From the NCBI RefSeq assembly GCF_910592395.1, contig NC_088317.1, positions 13,702,001 to 13,766,000 of the forward strand: a stretch of DNA of 64,000 bases, read 5' to 3'. Every line of letters begins with the position of its first letter. The stretch's first letter is position 1. Shown here in pieces: positions 31,068-43,600 of this stretch. The stretch comes from Lineus longissimus (Eukaryota > Nemertea > Pilidiophora > Heteronemertea > Lineidae). The notes beneath the pieces are model-generated. The model was not told where the DNA came from. It searched no databases and saw only the letters and a program-made list of their open reading frames with translations. A program made the translations under genes and the position numbers.

Positions 31068-34000
31068 TTTCAAGGATGTGATTATGGGGATGGACAACTT
31101 TTTTGTCTTCTCATCAACTGTATAGGATGTGATCATGGGGATGGACAACTTCCTTGTCTTCTCATCAACTGTTTGTATAGGATGTGATCATGGGGATGGA
31201 CAACTTCCTTGTCTTCTCATCAACTGTTTGTATAGGATGTGATCATGAGGATGGACAACTTCCTTGTCTTCTCATCAACTGTTTGTATAGGATGTGATTA
31301 TGGGGATGGACAACTTCCTTGTCTTCTCATCAACTGTTTGTATAGGATGTGATCATGGGGATGGACAACTTCCTTGTCTTCTCATCAACTGTTTGTATAG
31401 GATGTGATCATGGGGATGGACAACTTCCTTGTCTTCTCATCAACTGTTTGTATAGGATGTGATCATCGGGATGGACAACTTCCTTGTCTTCTCATCAACT
31501 GTTTGTATAGGATGCGATCATGGGGATGGACAACTTCCTTGCCTTCTCATCAACTGTTTGTATAGGAAGTGATCATGGGGATGGACAACTTCCTTGTCCT
31601 CTCATCAACTGTTTGTATAGGATGCGATCATGGGGATGGACAACTTCCTTGTCTTCTCATCAACTGTTTGTATAGGATGTGATCATGGGGATGGACAACT
31701 TCCTTGACTTCATATCAACTGTTTGTATAGGATGTGGTCATGGAGATGGACAACTTCCTTGTCTTCTCATCGACCGTTTGTATAGGATGTGATCATGGGG
31801 ATGGACAACTTCCTTGTCTTCTCATCAACTGTTCATATCGGATGCGATCATGGGGATGGACAACTTCCTTGACTTCATATCAACTGTTTGTATAGGATGT
31901 GGTCATGGAGATGGACAACTTCCTTGACTTCTCATCAACTGTTAGTACAGGAAGTGGTCATGGAGATGGACAACTTCCTTGTCTGCTCATCAACTGTTTG
32001 TATAGGAAGTGGTCATGGAGATGGACAACTTCCTTGTCTTCTCATCAACTGTTTGTATAGGAAGTGGTCATGGAGATGGACAACTTCCTTGTCTGCTCAT
32101 CAACTGTTTGTATAGGAAGTGGTCATGGAGATGGACAACTTCCTTGTCTTCTCATCAACTGTTTGTATAGGATGCGATCATGGGGATGGACAACTTCCTT
32201 GTCTTCTCATCAACTGTTTGTATAGGATGCGATCATGGGGATGGACAGCTTCCTTGTCTTCTCATCAACTGTTTGTATAGGATGCAATCATGGGATGGAC
32301 AACTTCATTGTCTTCTCATCAACTGTTTGTATAGGATGTGATCATGGGGATGGACAACTTCCTTGTCTTCTCATCAACTGTTTGTATAGGATGTGATCAT
32401 GGGGATGGACAACTTCCTTGTCTTCTTATCAACTGTTTGTATAGGAAGTGATCATGGGGATGGACAACTTCCTTGTCTTCTCATCAACTGTTTGTATAGG
32501 ATGTGATCATGGGGATGGACAACATCCTTATCTTCTTATCAACTGTTTGTATAGGAAGTGATCATGGGGATGGACAACTTCCTTGTCTTCTCATCAACTG
32601 TTTGTATAGGATGTGATCATGGGGATGGACAACTTCCTTGTCTTCTCATCAACTGTTCATATAGGATGCGATCATGGGGATGGATAACTTCCTTGACTTC
32701 ATATCAACTGTTTGTATAGGATGTGGTCATGGAGATGGACAACTTCCTTGACTTCTCATCAACTGTTTGTATAGGAAGTGATCATGGGGATGGACAACTT
32801 CCTTGACTTCATATCAACTGTTTGTATAGGATGTGGTCATGGAGATGGACAACTTCCTTGTCTTCTCATCGACCGTTTGTATAGGATGTGATCATGGGGA
32901 TGGACAACTTCCTTGTCTTCTCATCAACTGTTCATATAGGATGCGATCATGGGGATGGACAACTTCCTTGACTTCATATCAACTGTTTGTATAGGATGTG
33001 GTCATGGAGATGGACAACTTCCTTGACTTCTCATCAACTGTTAGTACAGGAAGTGGTCATGGAGATGGACAACTTCCTTGTCTGCTCATCAACTGTTTGT
33101 ATAGGAAGTGGTCATGGAGATGGACAACTTCCTTGTCTTCTCATCAACTGTTTGTATAGGAAGTGGTCATGGAGATGGACAACTTCCTTTTCTGCTCATC
33201 AACTGTTTGTATAGGAAGTGGTCATGGAGATGGACAACTTCCTTGTCTTCTCATCAACTGTTTGTATAGGATGCGATCATGGGGATGGACAACTTCCTTG
33301 TCTTCTCATCAACTGTTTGTATAGGATGCGATCATGGGGATGGACAGCTTCCTTGTCTTCTCATCAACTGTTTGTATAGGATGCGATCATGGGATGGACA
33401 ACTTCATTGTCTTCTCATCAACTGTTTGTATAGGATGTGATCATGGGGATGGACAACTTCCTTGTCTTCTCATCAACTGTTTGTATAGGATGTGATCATG
33501 GGGATGGACAACTTCCTTGTCTTCTTATCAACTGTTTGTATAGGAAGTGATCATGGGGATGGACAACTTCCTTGTCTTCTCATCAACTGTTTGTATAGGA
33601 TGTGATCATGGGGATGGACAACTTCCTTGTCTTCTTATCAACTGTTTGTATAGGAAGTGATCATGGGGATGGACAACTTCCTTGTCTTCTCATCAACTGT
33701 TTGTATAGGATGTGATCATGGGGATGGACAACTTCCTTGTCTTCTCATCAACTGTTCATATAGGATGCGATCATGGGGATGGACAACTTCCTTGACTTCA
33801 TATCAACTGTTTGTATAGGATGTGGTCATGGAGATGGACAACTTCCTTGACTTCTCGTCAACTGTTTGTATAGGAAGTGATCATGGGGATGGACAACTTC
33901 CTTGTCTTCTTATCAACTGTTTGTATAGGAAGTGATCATGGGGATGGACAACTTCCTTGTCTTCTTATCAACTGTTTGTATAGGAAGTGATCATGGGGAT

Positions 34001-34380
34001 GGACAACTTCCTTGTCTTCTCATCAACTGTTTGTATAGGATGTGATCATGGGGATGGACAACTTCCTTGTCTTCTTATCAACTGTTTGTATAGGATGTGA
34101 TCATGGGGATGGACAACTTCCTTGTCTTCTCATCAACTGTTTGTATAGGATGTGATCATGGGGATGGACAACTTCCTTGACTTCTTATCAACTGTTTGTA
34201 TAGGAAGTGATCATGGGGATGGACAACTTCCTTGTCCTCTCATCAACTGTTTGTATAGGATGTGATCATGGGGATGGACAACTTCCTTGTCTTCTCATCA
34301 ACTGTTTGTATAGGATGTGATCATGGGGATGGACAACTTCCTTGTCTTCTTATCAACTGTTTGTATAGGATGTGATCATG
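31068..34380. repeat. 55-bp minisatellite with higher-order structure
   Basis: About 60 copies of a 55-bp unit containing GTGATCATGGGGATGGACAA and CTTGTCTTCTCATCAACTG. Units differ at a few recurrent sites (TGTGATC/TGCGATC/AAGTGATC/TGTGGTC; GGGGATG/GGAGATG; TCTTCTCA/ACTTCATA). Rare shared variants (CGACCG at 31,771 and 32,870; TTAGTACAGG at 31,942 and 33,041; a 54-bp unit near 32,290 and 33,390) show a 1,099-bp block of 20 units present twice. Short open frames inside are artefacts. Confidence 0.95.
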
Positions 34381-34389
34381 GAACAATTG

Positions 34390-37300
34390 GTGTTCCTCTG
34401 AAATTGTCGATTTTACCATCATTAGTAGTTCTTTCAAATTTGATATGATTTGTTTGGTAAATTAGTATTTTCCCTTCTTTGTAAACTTTGATTGTTTAAA
34501 GCCCGTCCACTCAAAAGTTTTTTAAGATAGTCAACTCCAATATTAATAGTATTATTTCAGGTTTTCAATAAATCAAATTCTTCATCCTCTGCAAATTCAA
34601 GTATTAGGTAATTATTTTTATCACAATGTAATTTAACATGCTCATATTTTGGGCCTGAACTATGTTTACTTAACCAGTTTTCCCATGTTGTACAAATCTT
34701 ACTTTAACTAAAATGTCCTTTGTTTAAAATATGTTTAAAATCATCAAAATCCAGAATGAAAAATAATAAAGATTTGTGCCCATCTGGTAGTAAGTCTTTT
34801 ATCCACCACGAGTTGTAAAATGTTATCGTCTTTAAAGTAATGGATTTTTTGTAATTCCCTTGATAAGTAGTACTCAAAAGATGCTTTCTGATTCCTTCTC
34901 ACTAATAGTGTAATCGAGCTTTGCTCTCTTGACGAAGTCATAATCCATTTGTTTAATTAACACTTAAATTTTTAGATGTATTCATAGGTACATTACATAC
35001 CAAAAGGTAACGTAGTTATCCCATCCTCTTATATGAATCTGTTGTCATCAAAAGGACTAAGACTTTTCTTATCTACTTCTTCTGAATAAATCGGGTGTTT
35101 ATCTGATATTTAAAAGTGTCTCATCTTATGATTAAATGAATTACTAATCTCTAGACAGTCAACAAAATCATCGAATGCAATATCTTTCTTCATTACATTC
35201 TTTCCAATACCCTTTAATTTCTTTGATTCTGTTTCTTTGGTCGAGCCTTCGAGCTTCGCTCCTGAAACTTTGTCATGTTCTCTGGACAAAGTCATAGTCT
35301 TGGTTCTGTAAGCATACAACTTACTTCTAAGTGGAATACACTCCTCCTAGCTCATCCTTAAAATAACCTGCCACCTTCTTCTTGTTAGTGTCGTAGAGAG
35401 GATGATCTTTTGGAAAAATTACTGAAGTCAAAGTGGTCCTCTAACCCTTTGAGGTCTTCAGTTAAATCATTAGTATTAATTTTCAGTAGAAAGGAATCTG
35501 TATCAAGATACAGTAGTTCCAAGTTCTTCTCACCAACAATTGGTCAAAGCACCTCATAGTAGAATTCATACATCAATAATTTGGCCAGTTCCAAGACTGT
35601 AGCACCTATGTAAATTTCTTTGTTAAATTTGATTGATGTTTTCCTTATGCTAATGGCAGCATTCTGTTCGTCAAATATGCATATTGATGAGAACCTGGGA
35701 TTGGCCATTACACTCCTGGCTCTTTCACCTTCTGTTACCAATTCAATTTCCATACTGTTCCTTATGTTCTCACAGGTCTTGCCATAGAAGGCATTATTCA
35801 TTAACCTGAAATAATCTTTCTCCAAATCAGTCTTAGAATACATCCTCCTTTCAGTGTTAAAGTCAATCTGGGACGCCAACCACTTAGACTGTTTAAAGTT
35901 GATCACAGAATGAACCCTCTTAAGTACCATTCCATGCTTGAGGTAAAGCTGTAGCATCCTGTAATGCACTATGTAGTTGTTCTTATCTTTTTGTGTGAGG
36001 ATTACTTTCTCTACATTGGTTCTTTTCTCGTCACCCAGTAACTCTTTCTGGTAAGGACTTAATTCATCATCATCTCTGAATGGAGACTCGGGGCAGAATG
36101 GAAAGTTCCTTGACTTGAATTTGATGTTTGGTGGATAAGCCAAATCTACCTCTAAGAAATAACCTACTTCACTGTCACTGGGTATCGCCATAACCTGCCC
36201 TTTAGTGATGGTTTCCAGTGATTTTTTTGTCACTGTTTTCAATCATTTCAAAACTACCATAGGGTTGAGGTTCCATCATGGCCCAGCCGTACTGGTTGTC
36301 AGAGTCAATGTACAGGAGTTTGTGGTGAGCATCGGCCTTGACGTGTCTTGTTCCAATCATACCCGAAATTCCACCTCTTATTGCCTTTTCAAAAGTAAGT
36401 AAAATGTTCTATCTATTAGAAGTGCTAGGTTTACTCCAGTGTGTTTCAAGCCAGCTCGCCAGGTAAGTCCTGGAGCCGAGTAACAATGACAAGGATCAAT
36501 CTGAAAGTAATTTAAATTGACATCCCAGAACTTCTCCAATAAATCAGCTAAAAGTAACTCATCAGTTTTGAGGTAGAGGTCAATAAACTCACCATGATTC
36601 CTGGTCTTGAAATGATCCCATAGGGTCTTGGCCTCCTCGTAGGAAGAATCAGGTGCCATTTCCGTATTTAATTCATCAAAGAACATTACTTATCTTTGTA
36701 GTTTACATTGTAACTTTCAAATGAATAAGGTACTGATCCCTTCTTCCTTAATAGTTTGAAGTCTGTAGTATCAGGGAACATCTGTCTTGTAATTTTGAAG
36801 TCATCGCCTACCATTGATCTGGTTATGTTATCTAAACTGGACTATAGAAATATGTACAAGTCTAAGAACCTAAAACACCCGAACTGAGATGAAATGTATT
36901 GTTCTGCTGTTTTGGTAAGTAATTAAAGTTTCTTATGTTGGGGTATTTTAGTCATTAAATCTTTAATGAATAGGTGAGAATCATAGTCATTTAGATTTTG
37001 AAAAAACACTGGAACGAACATGGCTTTCTTTTCATTCAGATTGCAAGAGCTGTGAGCGGCAACTCTAAAACTACCATTGTAGTGATCACGGTCCTTGACC
37101 GTATCATACCTTAGCAACTGACTGCAGTAGTAACAGTGTGTTTCTGAGTGATATCTATTCCACTCTTCATCTGTCATCATTAAAGGAGTGTTTAAGTTCA
37201 ATAAATTAGAGAATTGTTCTTCCATTTTGATAAGCCAATTACAGAACACGTCTACAACATCAACGCCCCTGTGACATTTGTATTTACTATTGTAGAGTTT

Positions 37301-37869
37301 TGGATAGTCAGAGTGAACAAAAACTCCAACTGCTGATGCGATCTGTTTGAATAGCTATTTGGTTGCTTCATTAACATTATTTACTGGGTTAACAACAGGA
37401 GTACTTATTGATTCAAAATCAGCATAGATCACCAAAGGAACTCTGTTCTTGAATGAGTGTTTTTCAAACTTAAGTTGAGACCATTTACTATTCGGTGTAG
37501 GTAGACTGATCTTGCAGTAGTCATGTTCGCCACATTTCTTTTTATGATTGTCTAATGTTGACTTCCGGTAAAAGTAATTCATACATCTCATGCAAAGATA
37601 CACTTTATGAGAGACTGACCTGAAGAAAAGATTGATGTCTCTTATGTACATGAAATGGTCTTTGAAAAAAAGCAGATCGATAACGTCATCATCGTCATAG
37701 CTCTTAACCTTCCCAGAGAGATAGAGAGGTTCCAGTTTTGCATCACGGGTGCTTTTAGCCGATTCGTTCTGTAACATGTCTTTGCCAAAACAACTGCTAA
37801 ACTGGCATACTGTGAGGACCAAGAAATCAATGATTTTTTAGGAACTACGGTTCCGGGTTGGCCGTGCAA
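34390..37869 (-). pseudogene. Broken family B DNA polymerase (protein-primed type)
   Basis: Minus-strand frames carry, in order, features of the invertebrate PolB_2 polymerases found in Polinton-like and related elements: a Cys/His cluster and VPLVIYADFES (about 37,430; exonuclease motif), a CYYC...RDH...AAHSSCN cluster and NLNDYDSHLF (about 36,980-37,150), LYLKTDELLLADLL (about 36,560), motif A IDSDNQYGWAM (about 36,290), motif B NNAFYGKT (about 35,790) and motif C YLDTDS (about 35,490). It is not intact: in-frame stops at 37,355-37,357 and 35,541-35,543, frame changes between 36,923 and 36,686, near 36,380 and at an A-run near 36,222, and another before the 35,319-35,110 fragment. An AT-rich segment with a further fragment (34,941-34,744) continues leftwards. 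Codon use is AT-rich, unlike the host exons. No capsid, integrase or terminal repeats were seen. Confidence 0.85.
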
Positions 37870-38142
37870 TACAACAAATACTCCCTAATGAGACCTTATC
37901 TTGTAGTTGTATGAGATACTGAAAGATGTCACTGGAAATTGGTTGGTAAGGATGAATACTTCCTGTTGACTTTGACGACCATCGTTCTTAAAACCATCGT
38001 TGCTATCGAAAGCTAACTTACATCAAGTACGCATAACCGTTGTCAAGGCGAAGGAAATAATGGGAAATTATCAGACTTAGAAATCCCCGCCAAATTCAAA
38101 CCTCTGTGTAAGTCCAGAATGGTCTCTATTTTGTGATCAGTG

Positions 38143-38280
38143 CTAGTAATATGGAAAGGCGATGGATGGTTTTAGGGTTTATCATTGAGCCATTCATATT
38201 ATTTTCGTTCCAAATATTGCCAAATATATTGCGGAAATATTATGACCTACCTTCCTACTATCGCCTTTCCATATTACTGA
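38143..38280. repeat. Inverted repeat near the PolB element
   Basis: AGTAATATGGAAAGGCGAT (about 38,144) and its near-complement (about 38,260-38,278) face each other 100 bp apart. Could be the end of a short element; not assigned. Confidence 0.6.
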
Positions 38281-38370
38281 TAATGGGAGCTCGGCAATTT
38301 CCCTCTCACCACCTGGTGTTTGGCATGATCTTTGGGGCTGGTCATCTTCAATTCCTTGTCGTCTCAATAC

Positions 38371-38647
38371 CTGCAGGCGCGAATCCAAGGGGGGGGGGGC
38401 GCACCCGGCGCACGCCCCCCCCCTAATTCCGGAACGGTGTAAAAAAAACACTGAAAATTGGGTGGGAATGGTGCTTAATATTTGAAGATCAGATGCCAGG
38501 AAATCGCATATATGGAGTCTTATCTTAATTTTTTTTTGGGGGGAGGCCCCCCAGACCCCCGCCGTCGCTTCGTGCCTGCGGCGCTCGCAATTCGGGCTTC
38601 GCCCTCAAAGTGCGCCCCCCCTTCGAAATATCCTGGATCCGCCCCTG
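38371..38647. mobile_element. CAGGSGCGRATCCA-ended non-autonomous transposon
   Basis: Left end CAGGCGCGAATCCAAGGGGG and right end (complemented) CAGGGGCGGATCCAGGATAT are imperfect inverted repeats enclosing G- and C-rich tracts. Elements with this terminus are frequent in marine invertebrates (recollection). The target duplication is unclear. Confidence 0.65.
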
Positions 38648-40220
38648 ACCTAGGTTTGTAGGATGTGACGATGGAGATTGGAAACGCGTTTTTGGCGTCA
38701 GCTGGTTGTATTAGAGTAATTATGGGGTTGAGCAATTTCCAAGTCTTCTCATCACCTTGTTGTATGATGCGATGATTGAGGTAGGCAACTTTATTGTCTT
38801 TCCTTCAATTGGTTGCATAGGATCTGAACATGGGGGATTAGTAAGTTTCTTGTTGTCATCGCTCAATTGGTTGTATTGAATGTGTCATGGGGATGGACAA
38901 CTTTCTTATCTTCTCTTAAACCGGTTGCATAGGATGCGATCATAGGGGATAAGTAAGTTTCTTGTTGTCATCTCTCAATTGGTTGTACTGGATGTGATCA
39001 TGGGGATGGGGAACATTAGTTGTGTTGGATTTGATCATTGGGAATGGGGAACTTGCATGTCTTCTTTACAGCTGTTTGCATTGAATGTGATCATTGCCGG
39101 GGGGGGGGGGGGGGTGGTTGTATAGAATCGCACTTGTCCTCTCATTAATTGCTTTTGCATTGTAATAATGTAGATAGACAACTACTTTGTTCCAATTGGT
39201 TGTATGGGATAAATGATTGGACATAGCAACCTCTTTCGTCTTAGTCTTTTCACCAGTTTGTTGTACATGACCTAATTATGAATGGGGATGGGCAGTTTTC
39301 TTGTCTTCTCTTCAACTGCTTGTATAAGATGTGATCAGATTGAATTGACAACTTCCTTGTACTCAACTGTACGACAACTGATTGTATAGGACGTGATAAT
39401 GAGGGCCAAACGACTTGACTTCTTTTCACCTGATTATATTGATTGTGATAAATATAATATTATAATAATAGTCGGCGCTTATATAGCGCTCGAATTACTC
39501 AATAGCTGGGTATTCTCAAGCGCTTTGGGACTATCATCATCCCGGTCTCCACAGAAGTCAATCTGGGGTTTCAAGGAGCAGCTACAAAGCGCTCATTCTT
39601 GAACTCGACCAGTAGGAGAAACAAAGTGACGATTAAGCCGGGAATCGAACCCACGACCTCCGGATCATGGATGATGGACGAATGGCAATCTTCTAGTCTT
39701 CTCCTCAACTGGTTGTGAAAAAGTGGTGTAATTGGGTATGAGGAGCGTCTATGTCTTCTCTCGAACTGGTTGAATAGGAAGCGATCACAGGGTTGGAATG
39801 GGATGTGATGTGATGGATGAGATGGGCAACTTTCTTGTCTTTTTTCCGACTGGTTTATCAAATGTGGTGATGGGAAACGCAATTTTCATGACTTCTCTGC
39901 AACTGGTTGTCAATACGACCGAATGCGTTATTTGCGATGGTGAGCTTCCATCCAATTGGTTTACAGGATGTGTTCATAGGGTTGGAATGAGACTTTCTTA
40001 TCTTTTCAACTGATTGTATTATAAAGGATGAGGTGGTGGGGCATCGGTAACTTCCTTGTCTTTTCTTCAACCGGCTGTGATGGACGTGATCTTGGTGAAT
40101 GATCATGTCTAGGATCTGATCATGGTGTGCGGTGCGTATTTTCTTCTCTTCAGCTGGTTGTGTATGATGTAATTATGGGAACTGGAAATTCCATTGTTTT
40201 TCCTCAAACCTAGGTGCGTA
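38648..40220. repeat. Decayed copies of the 55-bp minisatellite
   Basis: Repeated but diverged pieces such as GGATGTGACGATGGAG, TGTCATGGGGATGGACAACT and TCTTATCTTCTC show the same unit as 31,068-34,380, with many substitutions and indels. A G-run sits at about 39,099-39,113. The SINE at 39,447 is inserted in it. Confidence 0.75.
39447..39680 (-). mobile_element. SINE-like element with B box
   Basis: On the minus strand CGTGGGTTCGATTCCCGGC (about 39,637-39,655) fits a Pol III B box, and the distal end reads GAGCGCTATATAAGCGCC followed by (TAT)n. This layout matches short retroposons of marine invertebrates. Confidence 0.6.
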
Positions 40221-40543
40221 GTGTGAATACGTTTATCATGGTATATTGCCCTTCTTGTTTGAACAACAACAAAAAACGTTTCTGGGGAAATGATTAATTT
40301 TAATTGTAGTAGTAGTTATCTTTTCTCCCGGTCCCGAATTCATTGTTGTCTGTTAAATCAGTGATCTACATCGTGCAGAATCTCATGGTCTATACTCTCT
40401 TTAAACGTAACCGGGTCAAAAATGAAATCTTGGCGGTCAATATGGAGGCACCACATATTTCCAAATGTCTCCGCAGGTTGGTAAGTGCACCACACAGTCG
40501 ATTATGACTCTTCACGCTCTTATAGTCCAACTCCCTCTCCCAA

Positions 40544-40648
40544 TCAAACACCGACCACGGACGACTTCAACAAATAAACCATGGCTCCAATCGCTCCGAG
40601 ATAGCCTTCATGCTTGAGAAACTTGGGTTGGTACATGGGCTTCATAAA
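40544..40648 (-). CDS. PANK-like A, last exon
   Basis: Acceptor CTTCCTTTCAG, then FMKPMYQPKFLKHEGYLGAI, ending TGA at 40,544-40,546. HEGYLGAIGA is the family's C-terminal signature. The acceptor and first four codons match the unit of the upstream 45-bp array. Confidence 0.83.
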   Translation of the reverse strand, partial: FMKPMYQPKFLKHEGYLGAIGAMVYLLKSSVVGV

Positions 40649-43600
40649 CTGAAAGGAAGTAAGTCAGAAAATGAGCAGCACATGCTTCATAATTAACTGA
40701 GAGAGCAAAAAGTAAGGGTTTGAAGAACGTGGGCTTTATAAAATGAAAAAGCGTAAATATCACGTTGGAAAGTTAGAATACGGGCTTCATAACCTGAAAG
40801 AAATCAAGTAAGAAGGTGATGGTCGCGGGCTTCCCAACCTGAAAGAAATCAAGTAAGAAGGTGATGAACGCAGGCTTCCCAACCTGAAAGAAATCAAGTA
40901 AGGAGGTGATGAACGCGGGCTTCCCAACCTGAAAGAAATCAAGTAAGGAGGTGATGAACGCGGGCTTCCCAACCTGAAAGAAATCAAGTAAGGAGGTGAT
41001 GAACGCGGGCTTCCCAACCTGAAAGAAATCAAGTAAGGAGGTGATGAACGCGGGCTTCCCAACCTGAAAGAAATCAAGTAAGAAGGTGATGAACGCGGGC
41101 TTCCCAACCTGAAAGAAATCAAGTAAGGAGGTGATGAACGCAGGCTTCCCAACCTGAAAGAAATCAAGTAAGGAGGTGATGAACGCGGGCTTCCCAACCT
41201 GAAAGAAATCAAGTAAGGAGGTGATGAACGCGGGCTTAACAACCAGAAAGGAATCAAGTAAGAAGGTGATGAACGCGGGCTTCATAACCTTAAAGAAATT
41301 AAATAAGAAGGTGATGAACGCGGGCTTCATAACCTGAAAGAAATCAAGTAAGAAGGTGATGAACGCGGGCTTCATAACCTGAAAGGAATTAAGTAAGAAG
41401 GTGATGAACGCGGGCTCCATAACCTGAAAGAAATCAAGTGAGAAGGTGATGAACGCGGGCTTCATAACATGAAAGGAATTAAGTAAGAAGGTGATGAACG
41501 CGGGCTTCATAACCTGAAAGAAATCAAGTAAGAAGGTGATGAACGCGGGCTTCATAACCTGAAAGGAATCAAGTAAGAAGGTGATGAACGCGGGCTTCAT
41601 AACATGAAAGGAATTAAGTAAGAAGGTGATGAACGCGGGCTTCATAACCTGAAAGAAATCAAGTGAGAAGGTGATGAACGCGGGTTTCATAACCTGAAAG
41701 GAATTAAGTAAGAAGGTGATGAACGCGGGTTTCATAACCTGAAAGGAATCAAGTAAGAAGGTGATGAACGCGGGTTTCATAACCTGAAAGGAATCAAGTA
41801 AGAAGGTGATGAACGCGGGTTTCATAACCTGAAAGGAATTAAGTAAGAAGGTGATGAACGCGGGCTCCATAACCTGAAAGAAATCAAGTAAGAAGGTGAT
41901 GAACGCGGGTTTCATAACCTGAAAGGAATTAAGTAAGAAGGTGATGAACGCGGGCTTCATAACCTGTAAGGAATTAAGTAAGAAGGTGATGAACGCGGAT
42001 TTCATAACCTGAAAGGAATTAAGTAAGAAGGTGATGAACGCGGGTTTCATAACCTGAAAGAAATCAAGTAAGAAGGTGATGAACGCGGGTTTCATAACCT
42101 GTAAGGAATTAAGTAAGAAGGTGATGAACACGGGCTTAATAACCAGAAAAGAATCAAATAAGAAGGTGATGAACGCGGGCTTCATAACCTGAAAGAAATC
42201 AACTGAGAAGGTGAAGATCACGGGAGCAGCTTAAAGGGGCCATACATGCCAAGGTTTTAAATACATGTATTGAGACATGTAGATGCAAAAACCTTGGTGG
42301 TCCAGATGATATTTTCGATGCAGTTCGCCAGTATCCAAAACCGCAAGTATTGCGTTTTTATCGATACACCACCATGTAAAATAAAATTGAATAAAAGTTC
42401 GAGTGAACCCAAAAGAAAAACCTACCAAAAAGTTTTGAGCAGGGGCAAGTTCACCGAGCGCCATTTTAGTGATTGTCTGCCCCCTCATGTAGTTGCCAGA
42501 GACATATATCTGTTCGACCTGATAGTCTGATATCGCATAGAATTGGCCAGCACAACCTAATACGTCCATGGAGCCCATCTCGACCAGAATGCGCGCAATT
42601 TCTTCGGGCTGAGGGTCAGTCACGTCTAGAAAAAGACAACAACGTACATGTAGTATATTTTAAATATGGTGGCCGGGAAAGGTCATCACAGCACGTTTCT
42701 TTTTTTCTCGATTTTTGTGAGAGGGTAAATTTGCAAATTTATATAATTATCTATTTTCTTAACTGATCGCGTAGTTGGGCACGTAACCTTTCTTTGATTT
42801 TTCAACAAATTAAATTTTTATTTGGCTTGATTGTTTTTTGCGAAGAATATTCATCAGTACGGAGTTGCAGAAGCAGAGGCAGAAGCAATCTAATAAGTTC
42901 AACAGAAGTATTCTAACGTATTCGCGTTTAACTTACTGTTGTGGATGATCTTCCAGAAAGGGAACGCCGTCACGGGGTGGTCAGGCATCATATTCTGCAT
43001 CAGCTTTGGTTCAAACGGACCGAATTTCTCGGCTGGGAAATCGTTGAAGCAGAATGAGAGGCGCTCTCCCGAACCCATCTCAGCCAGGGTGGTGAGCTGC
43101 TGGTAGGACTCGCAGTTAAAGAGTAGCTTAGCCAGCGACAGGTAGAAGAGGCCTCCCCGGGGATTTCTTTGAATCACCTTGTGGGAACCATCTGCCTCAA
43201 CCTAAAGAAAATAAAAATTAATGAATGAATAAATAAATGAATTCGCAGCTTCACGTTAGAGAGAGTAGGCCTTATACCCGTTTGATAAAGGGCGTCGCAG
43301 AAATTCATCCCCTGAGAAAGGGATTATAACGGATCGAAGAGAAATACTTATTAAAAGTTTAAAAAACAAAACAAAATGTGAGTTCTTGCATGTCGCTTCA
43401 TACTGCACAACTGATAGCGCTTCACATTTCTCCCAACCAGAAATGGGAATCTTTGCCACACTTTGGCCAATTAAAGAAATTATTGATTACTTTCCAAGAG
43501 CGGGCTACCTACGGTTCACACTTTCACCGTCAGGTCGAGTCATCCCCGGTTTTCAAGTAAGTACTCGGTAAACAAACTTTGCTCGTGACAAGTGACAAGT

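Noticed and set aside
31068-34380. CRISPR-like array
   Set aside because: Units are directly contiguous with no unique spacers, and the setting is animal DNA.
40773-42221. 482-codon open frame as a repeat protein gene
   Set aside because: The frame is open because the 45-bp unit is a multiple of three and has no stop in that phase; it contains an acceptor-like CAG in every unit and lies within an intron of PANK-like A.
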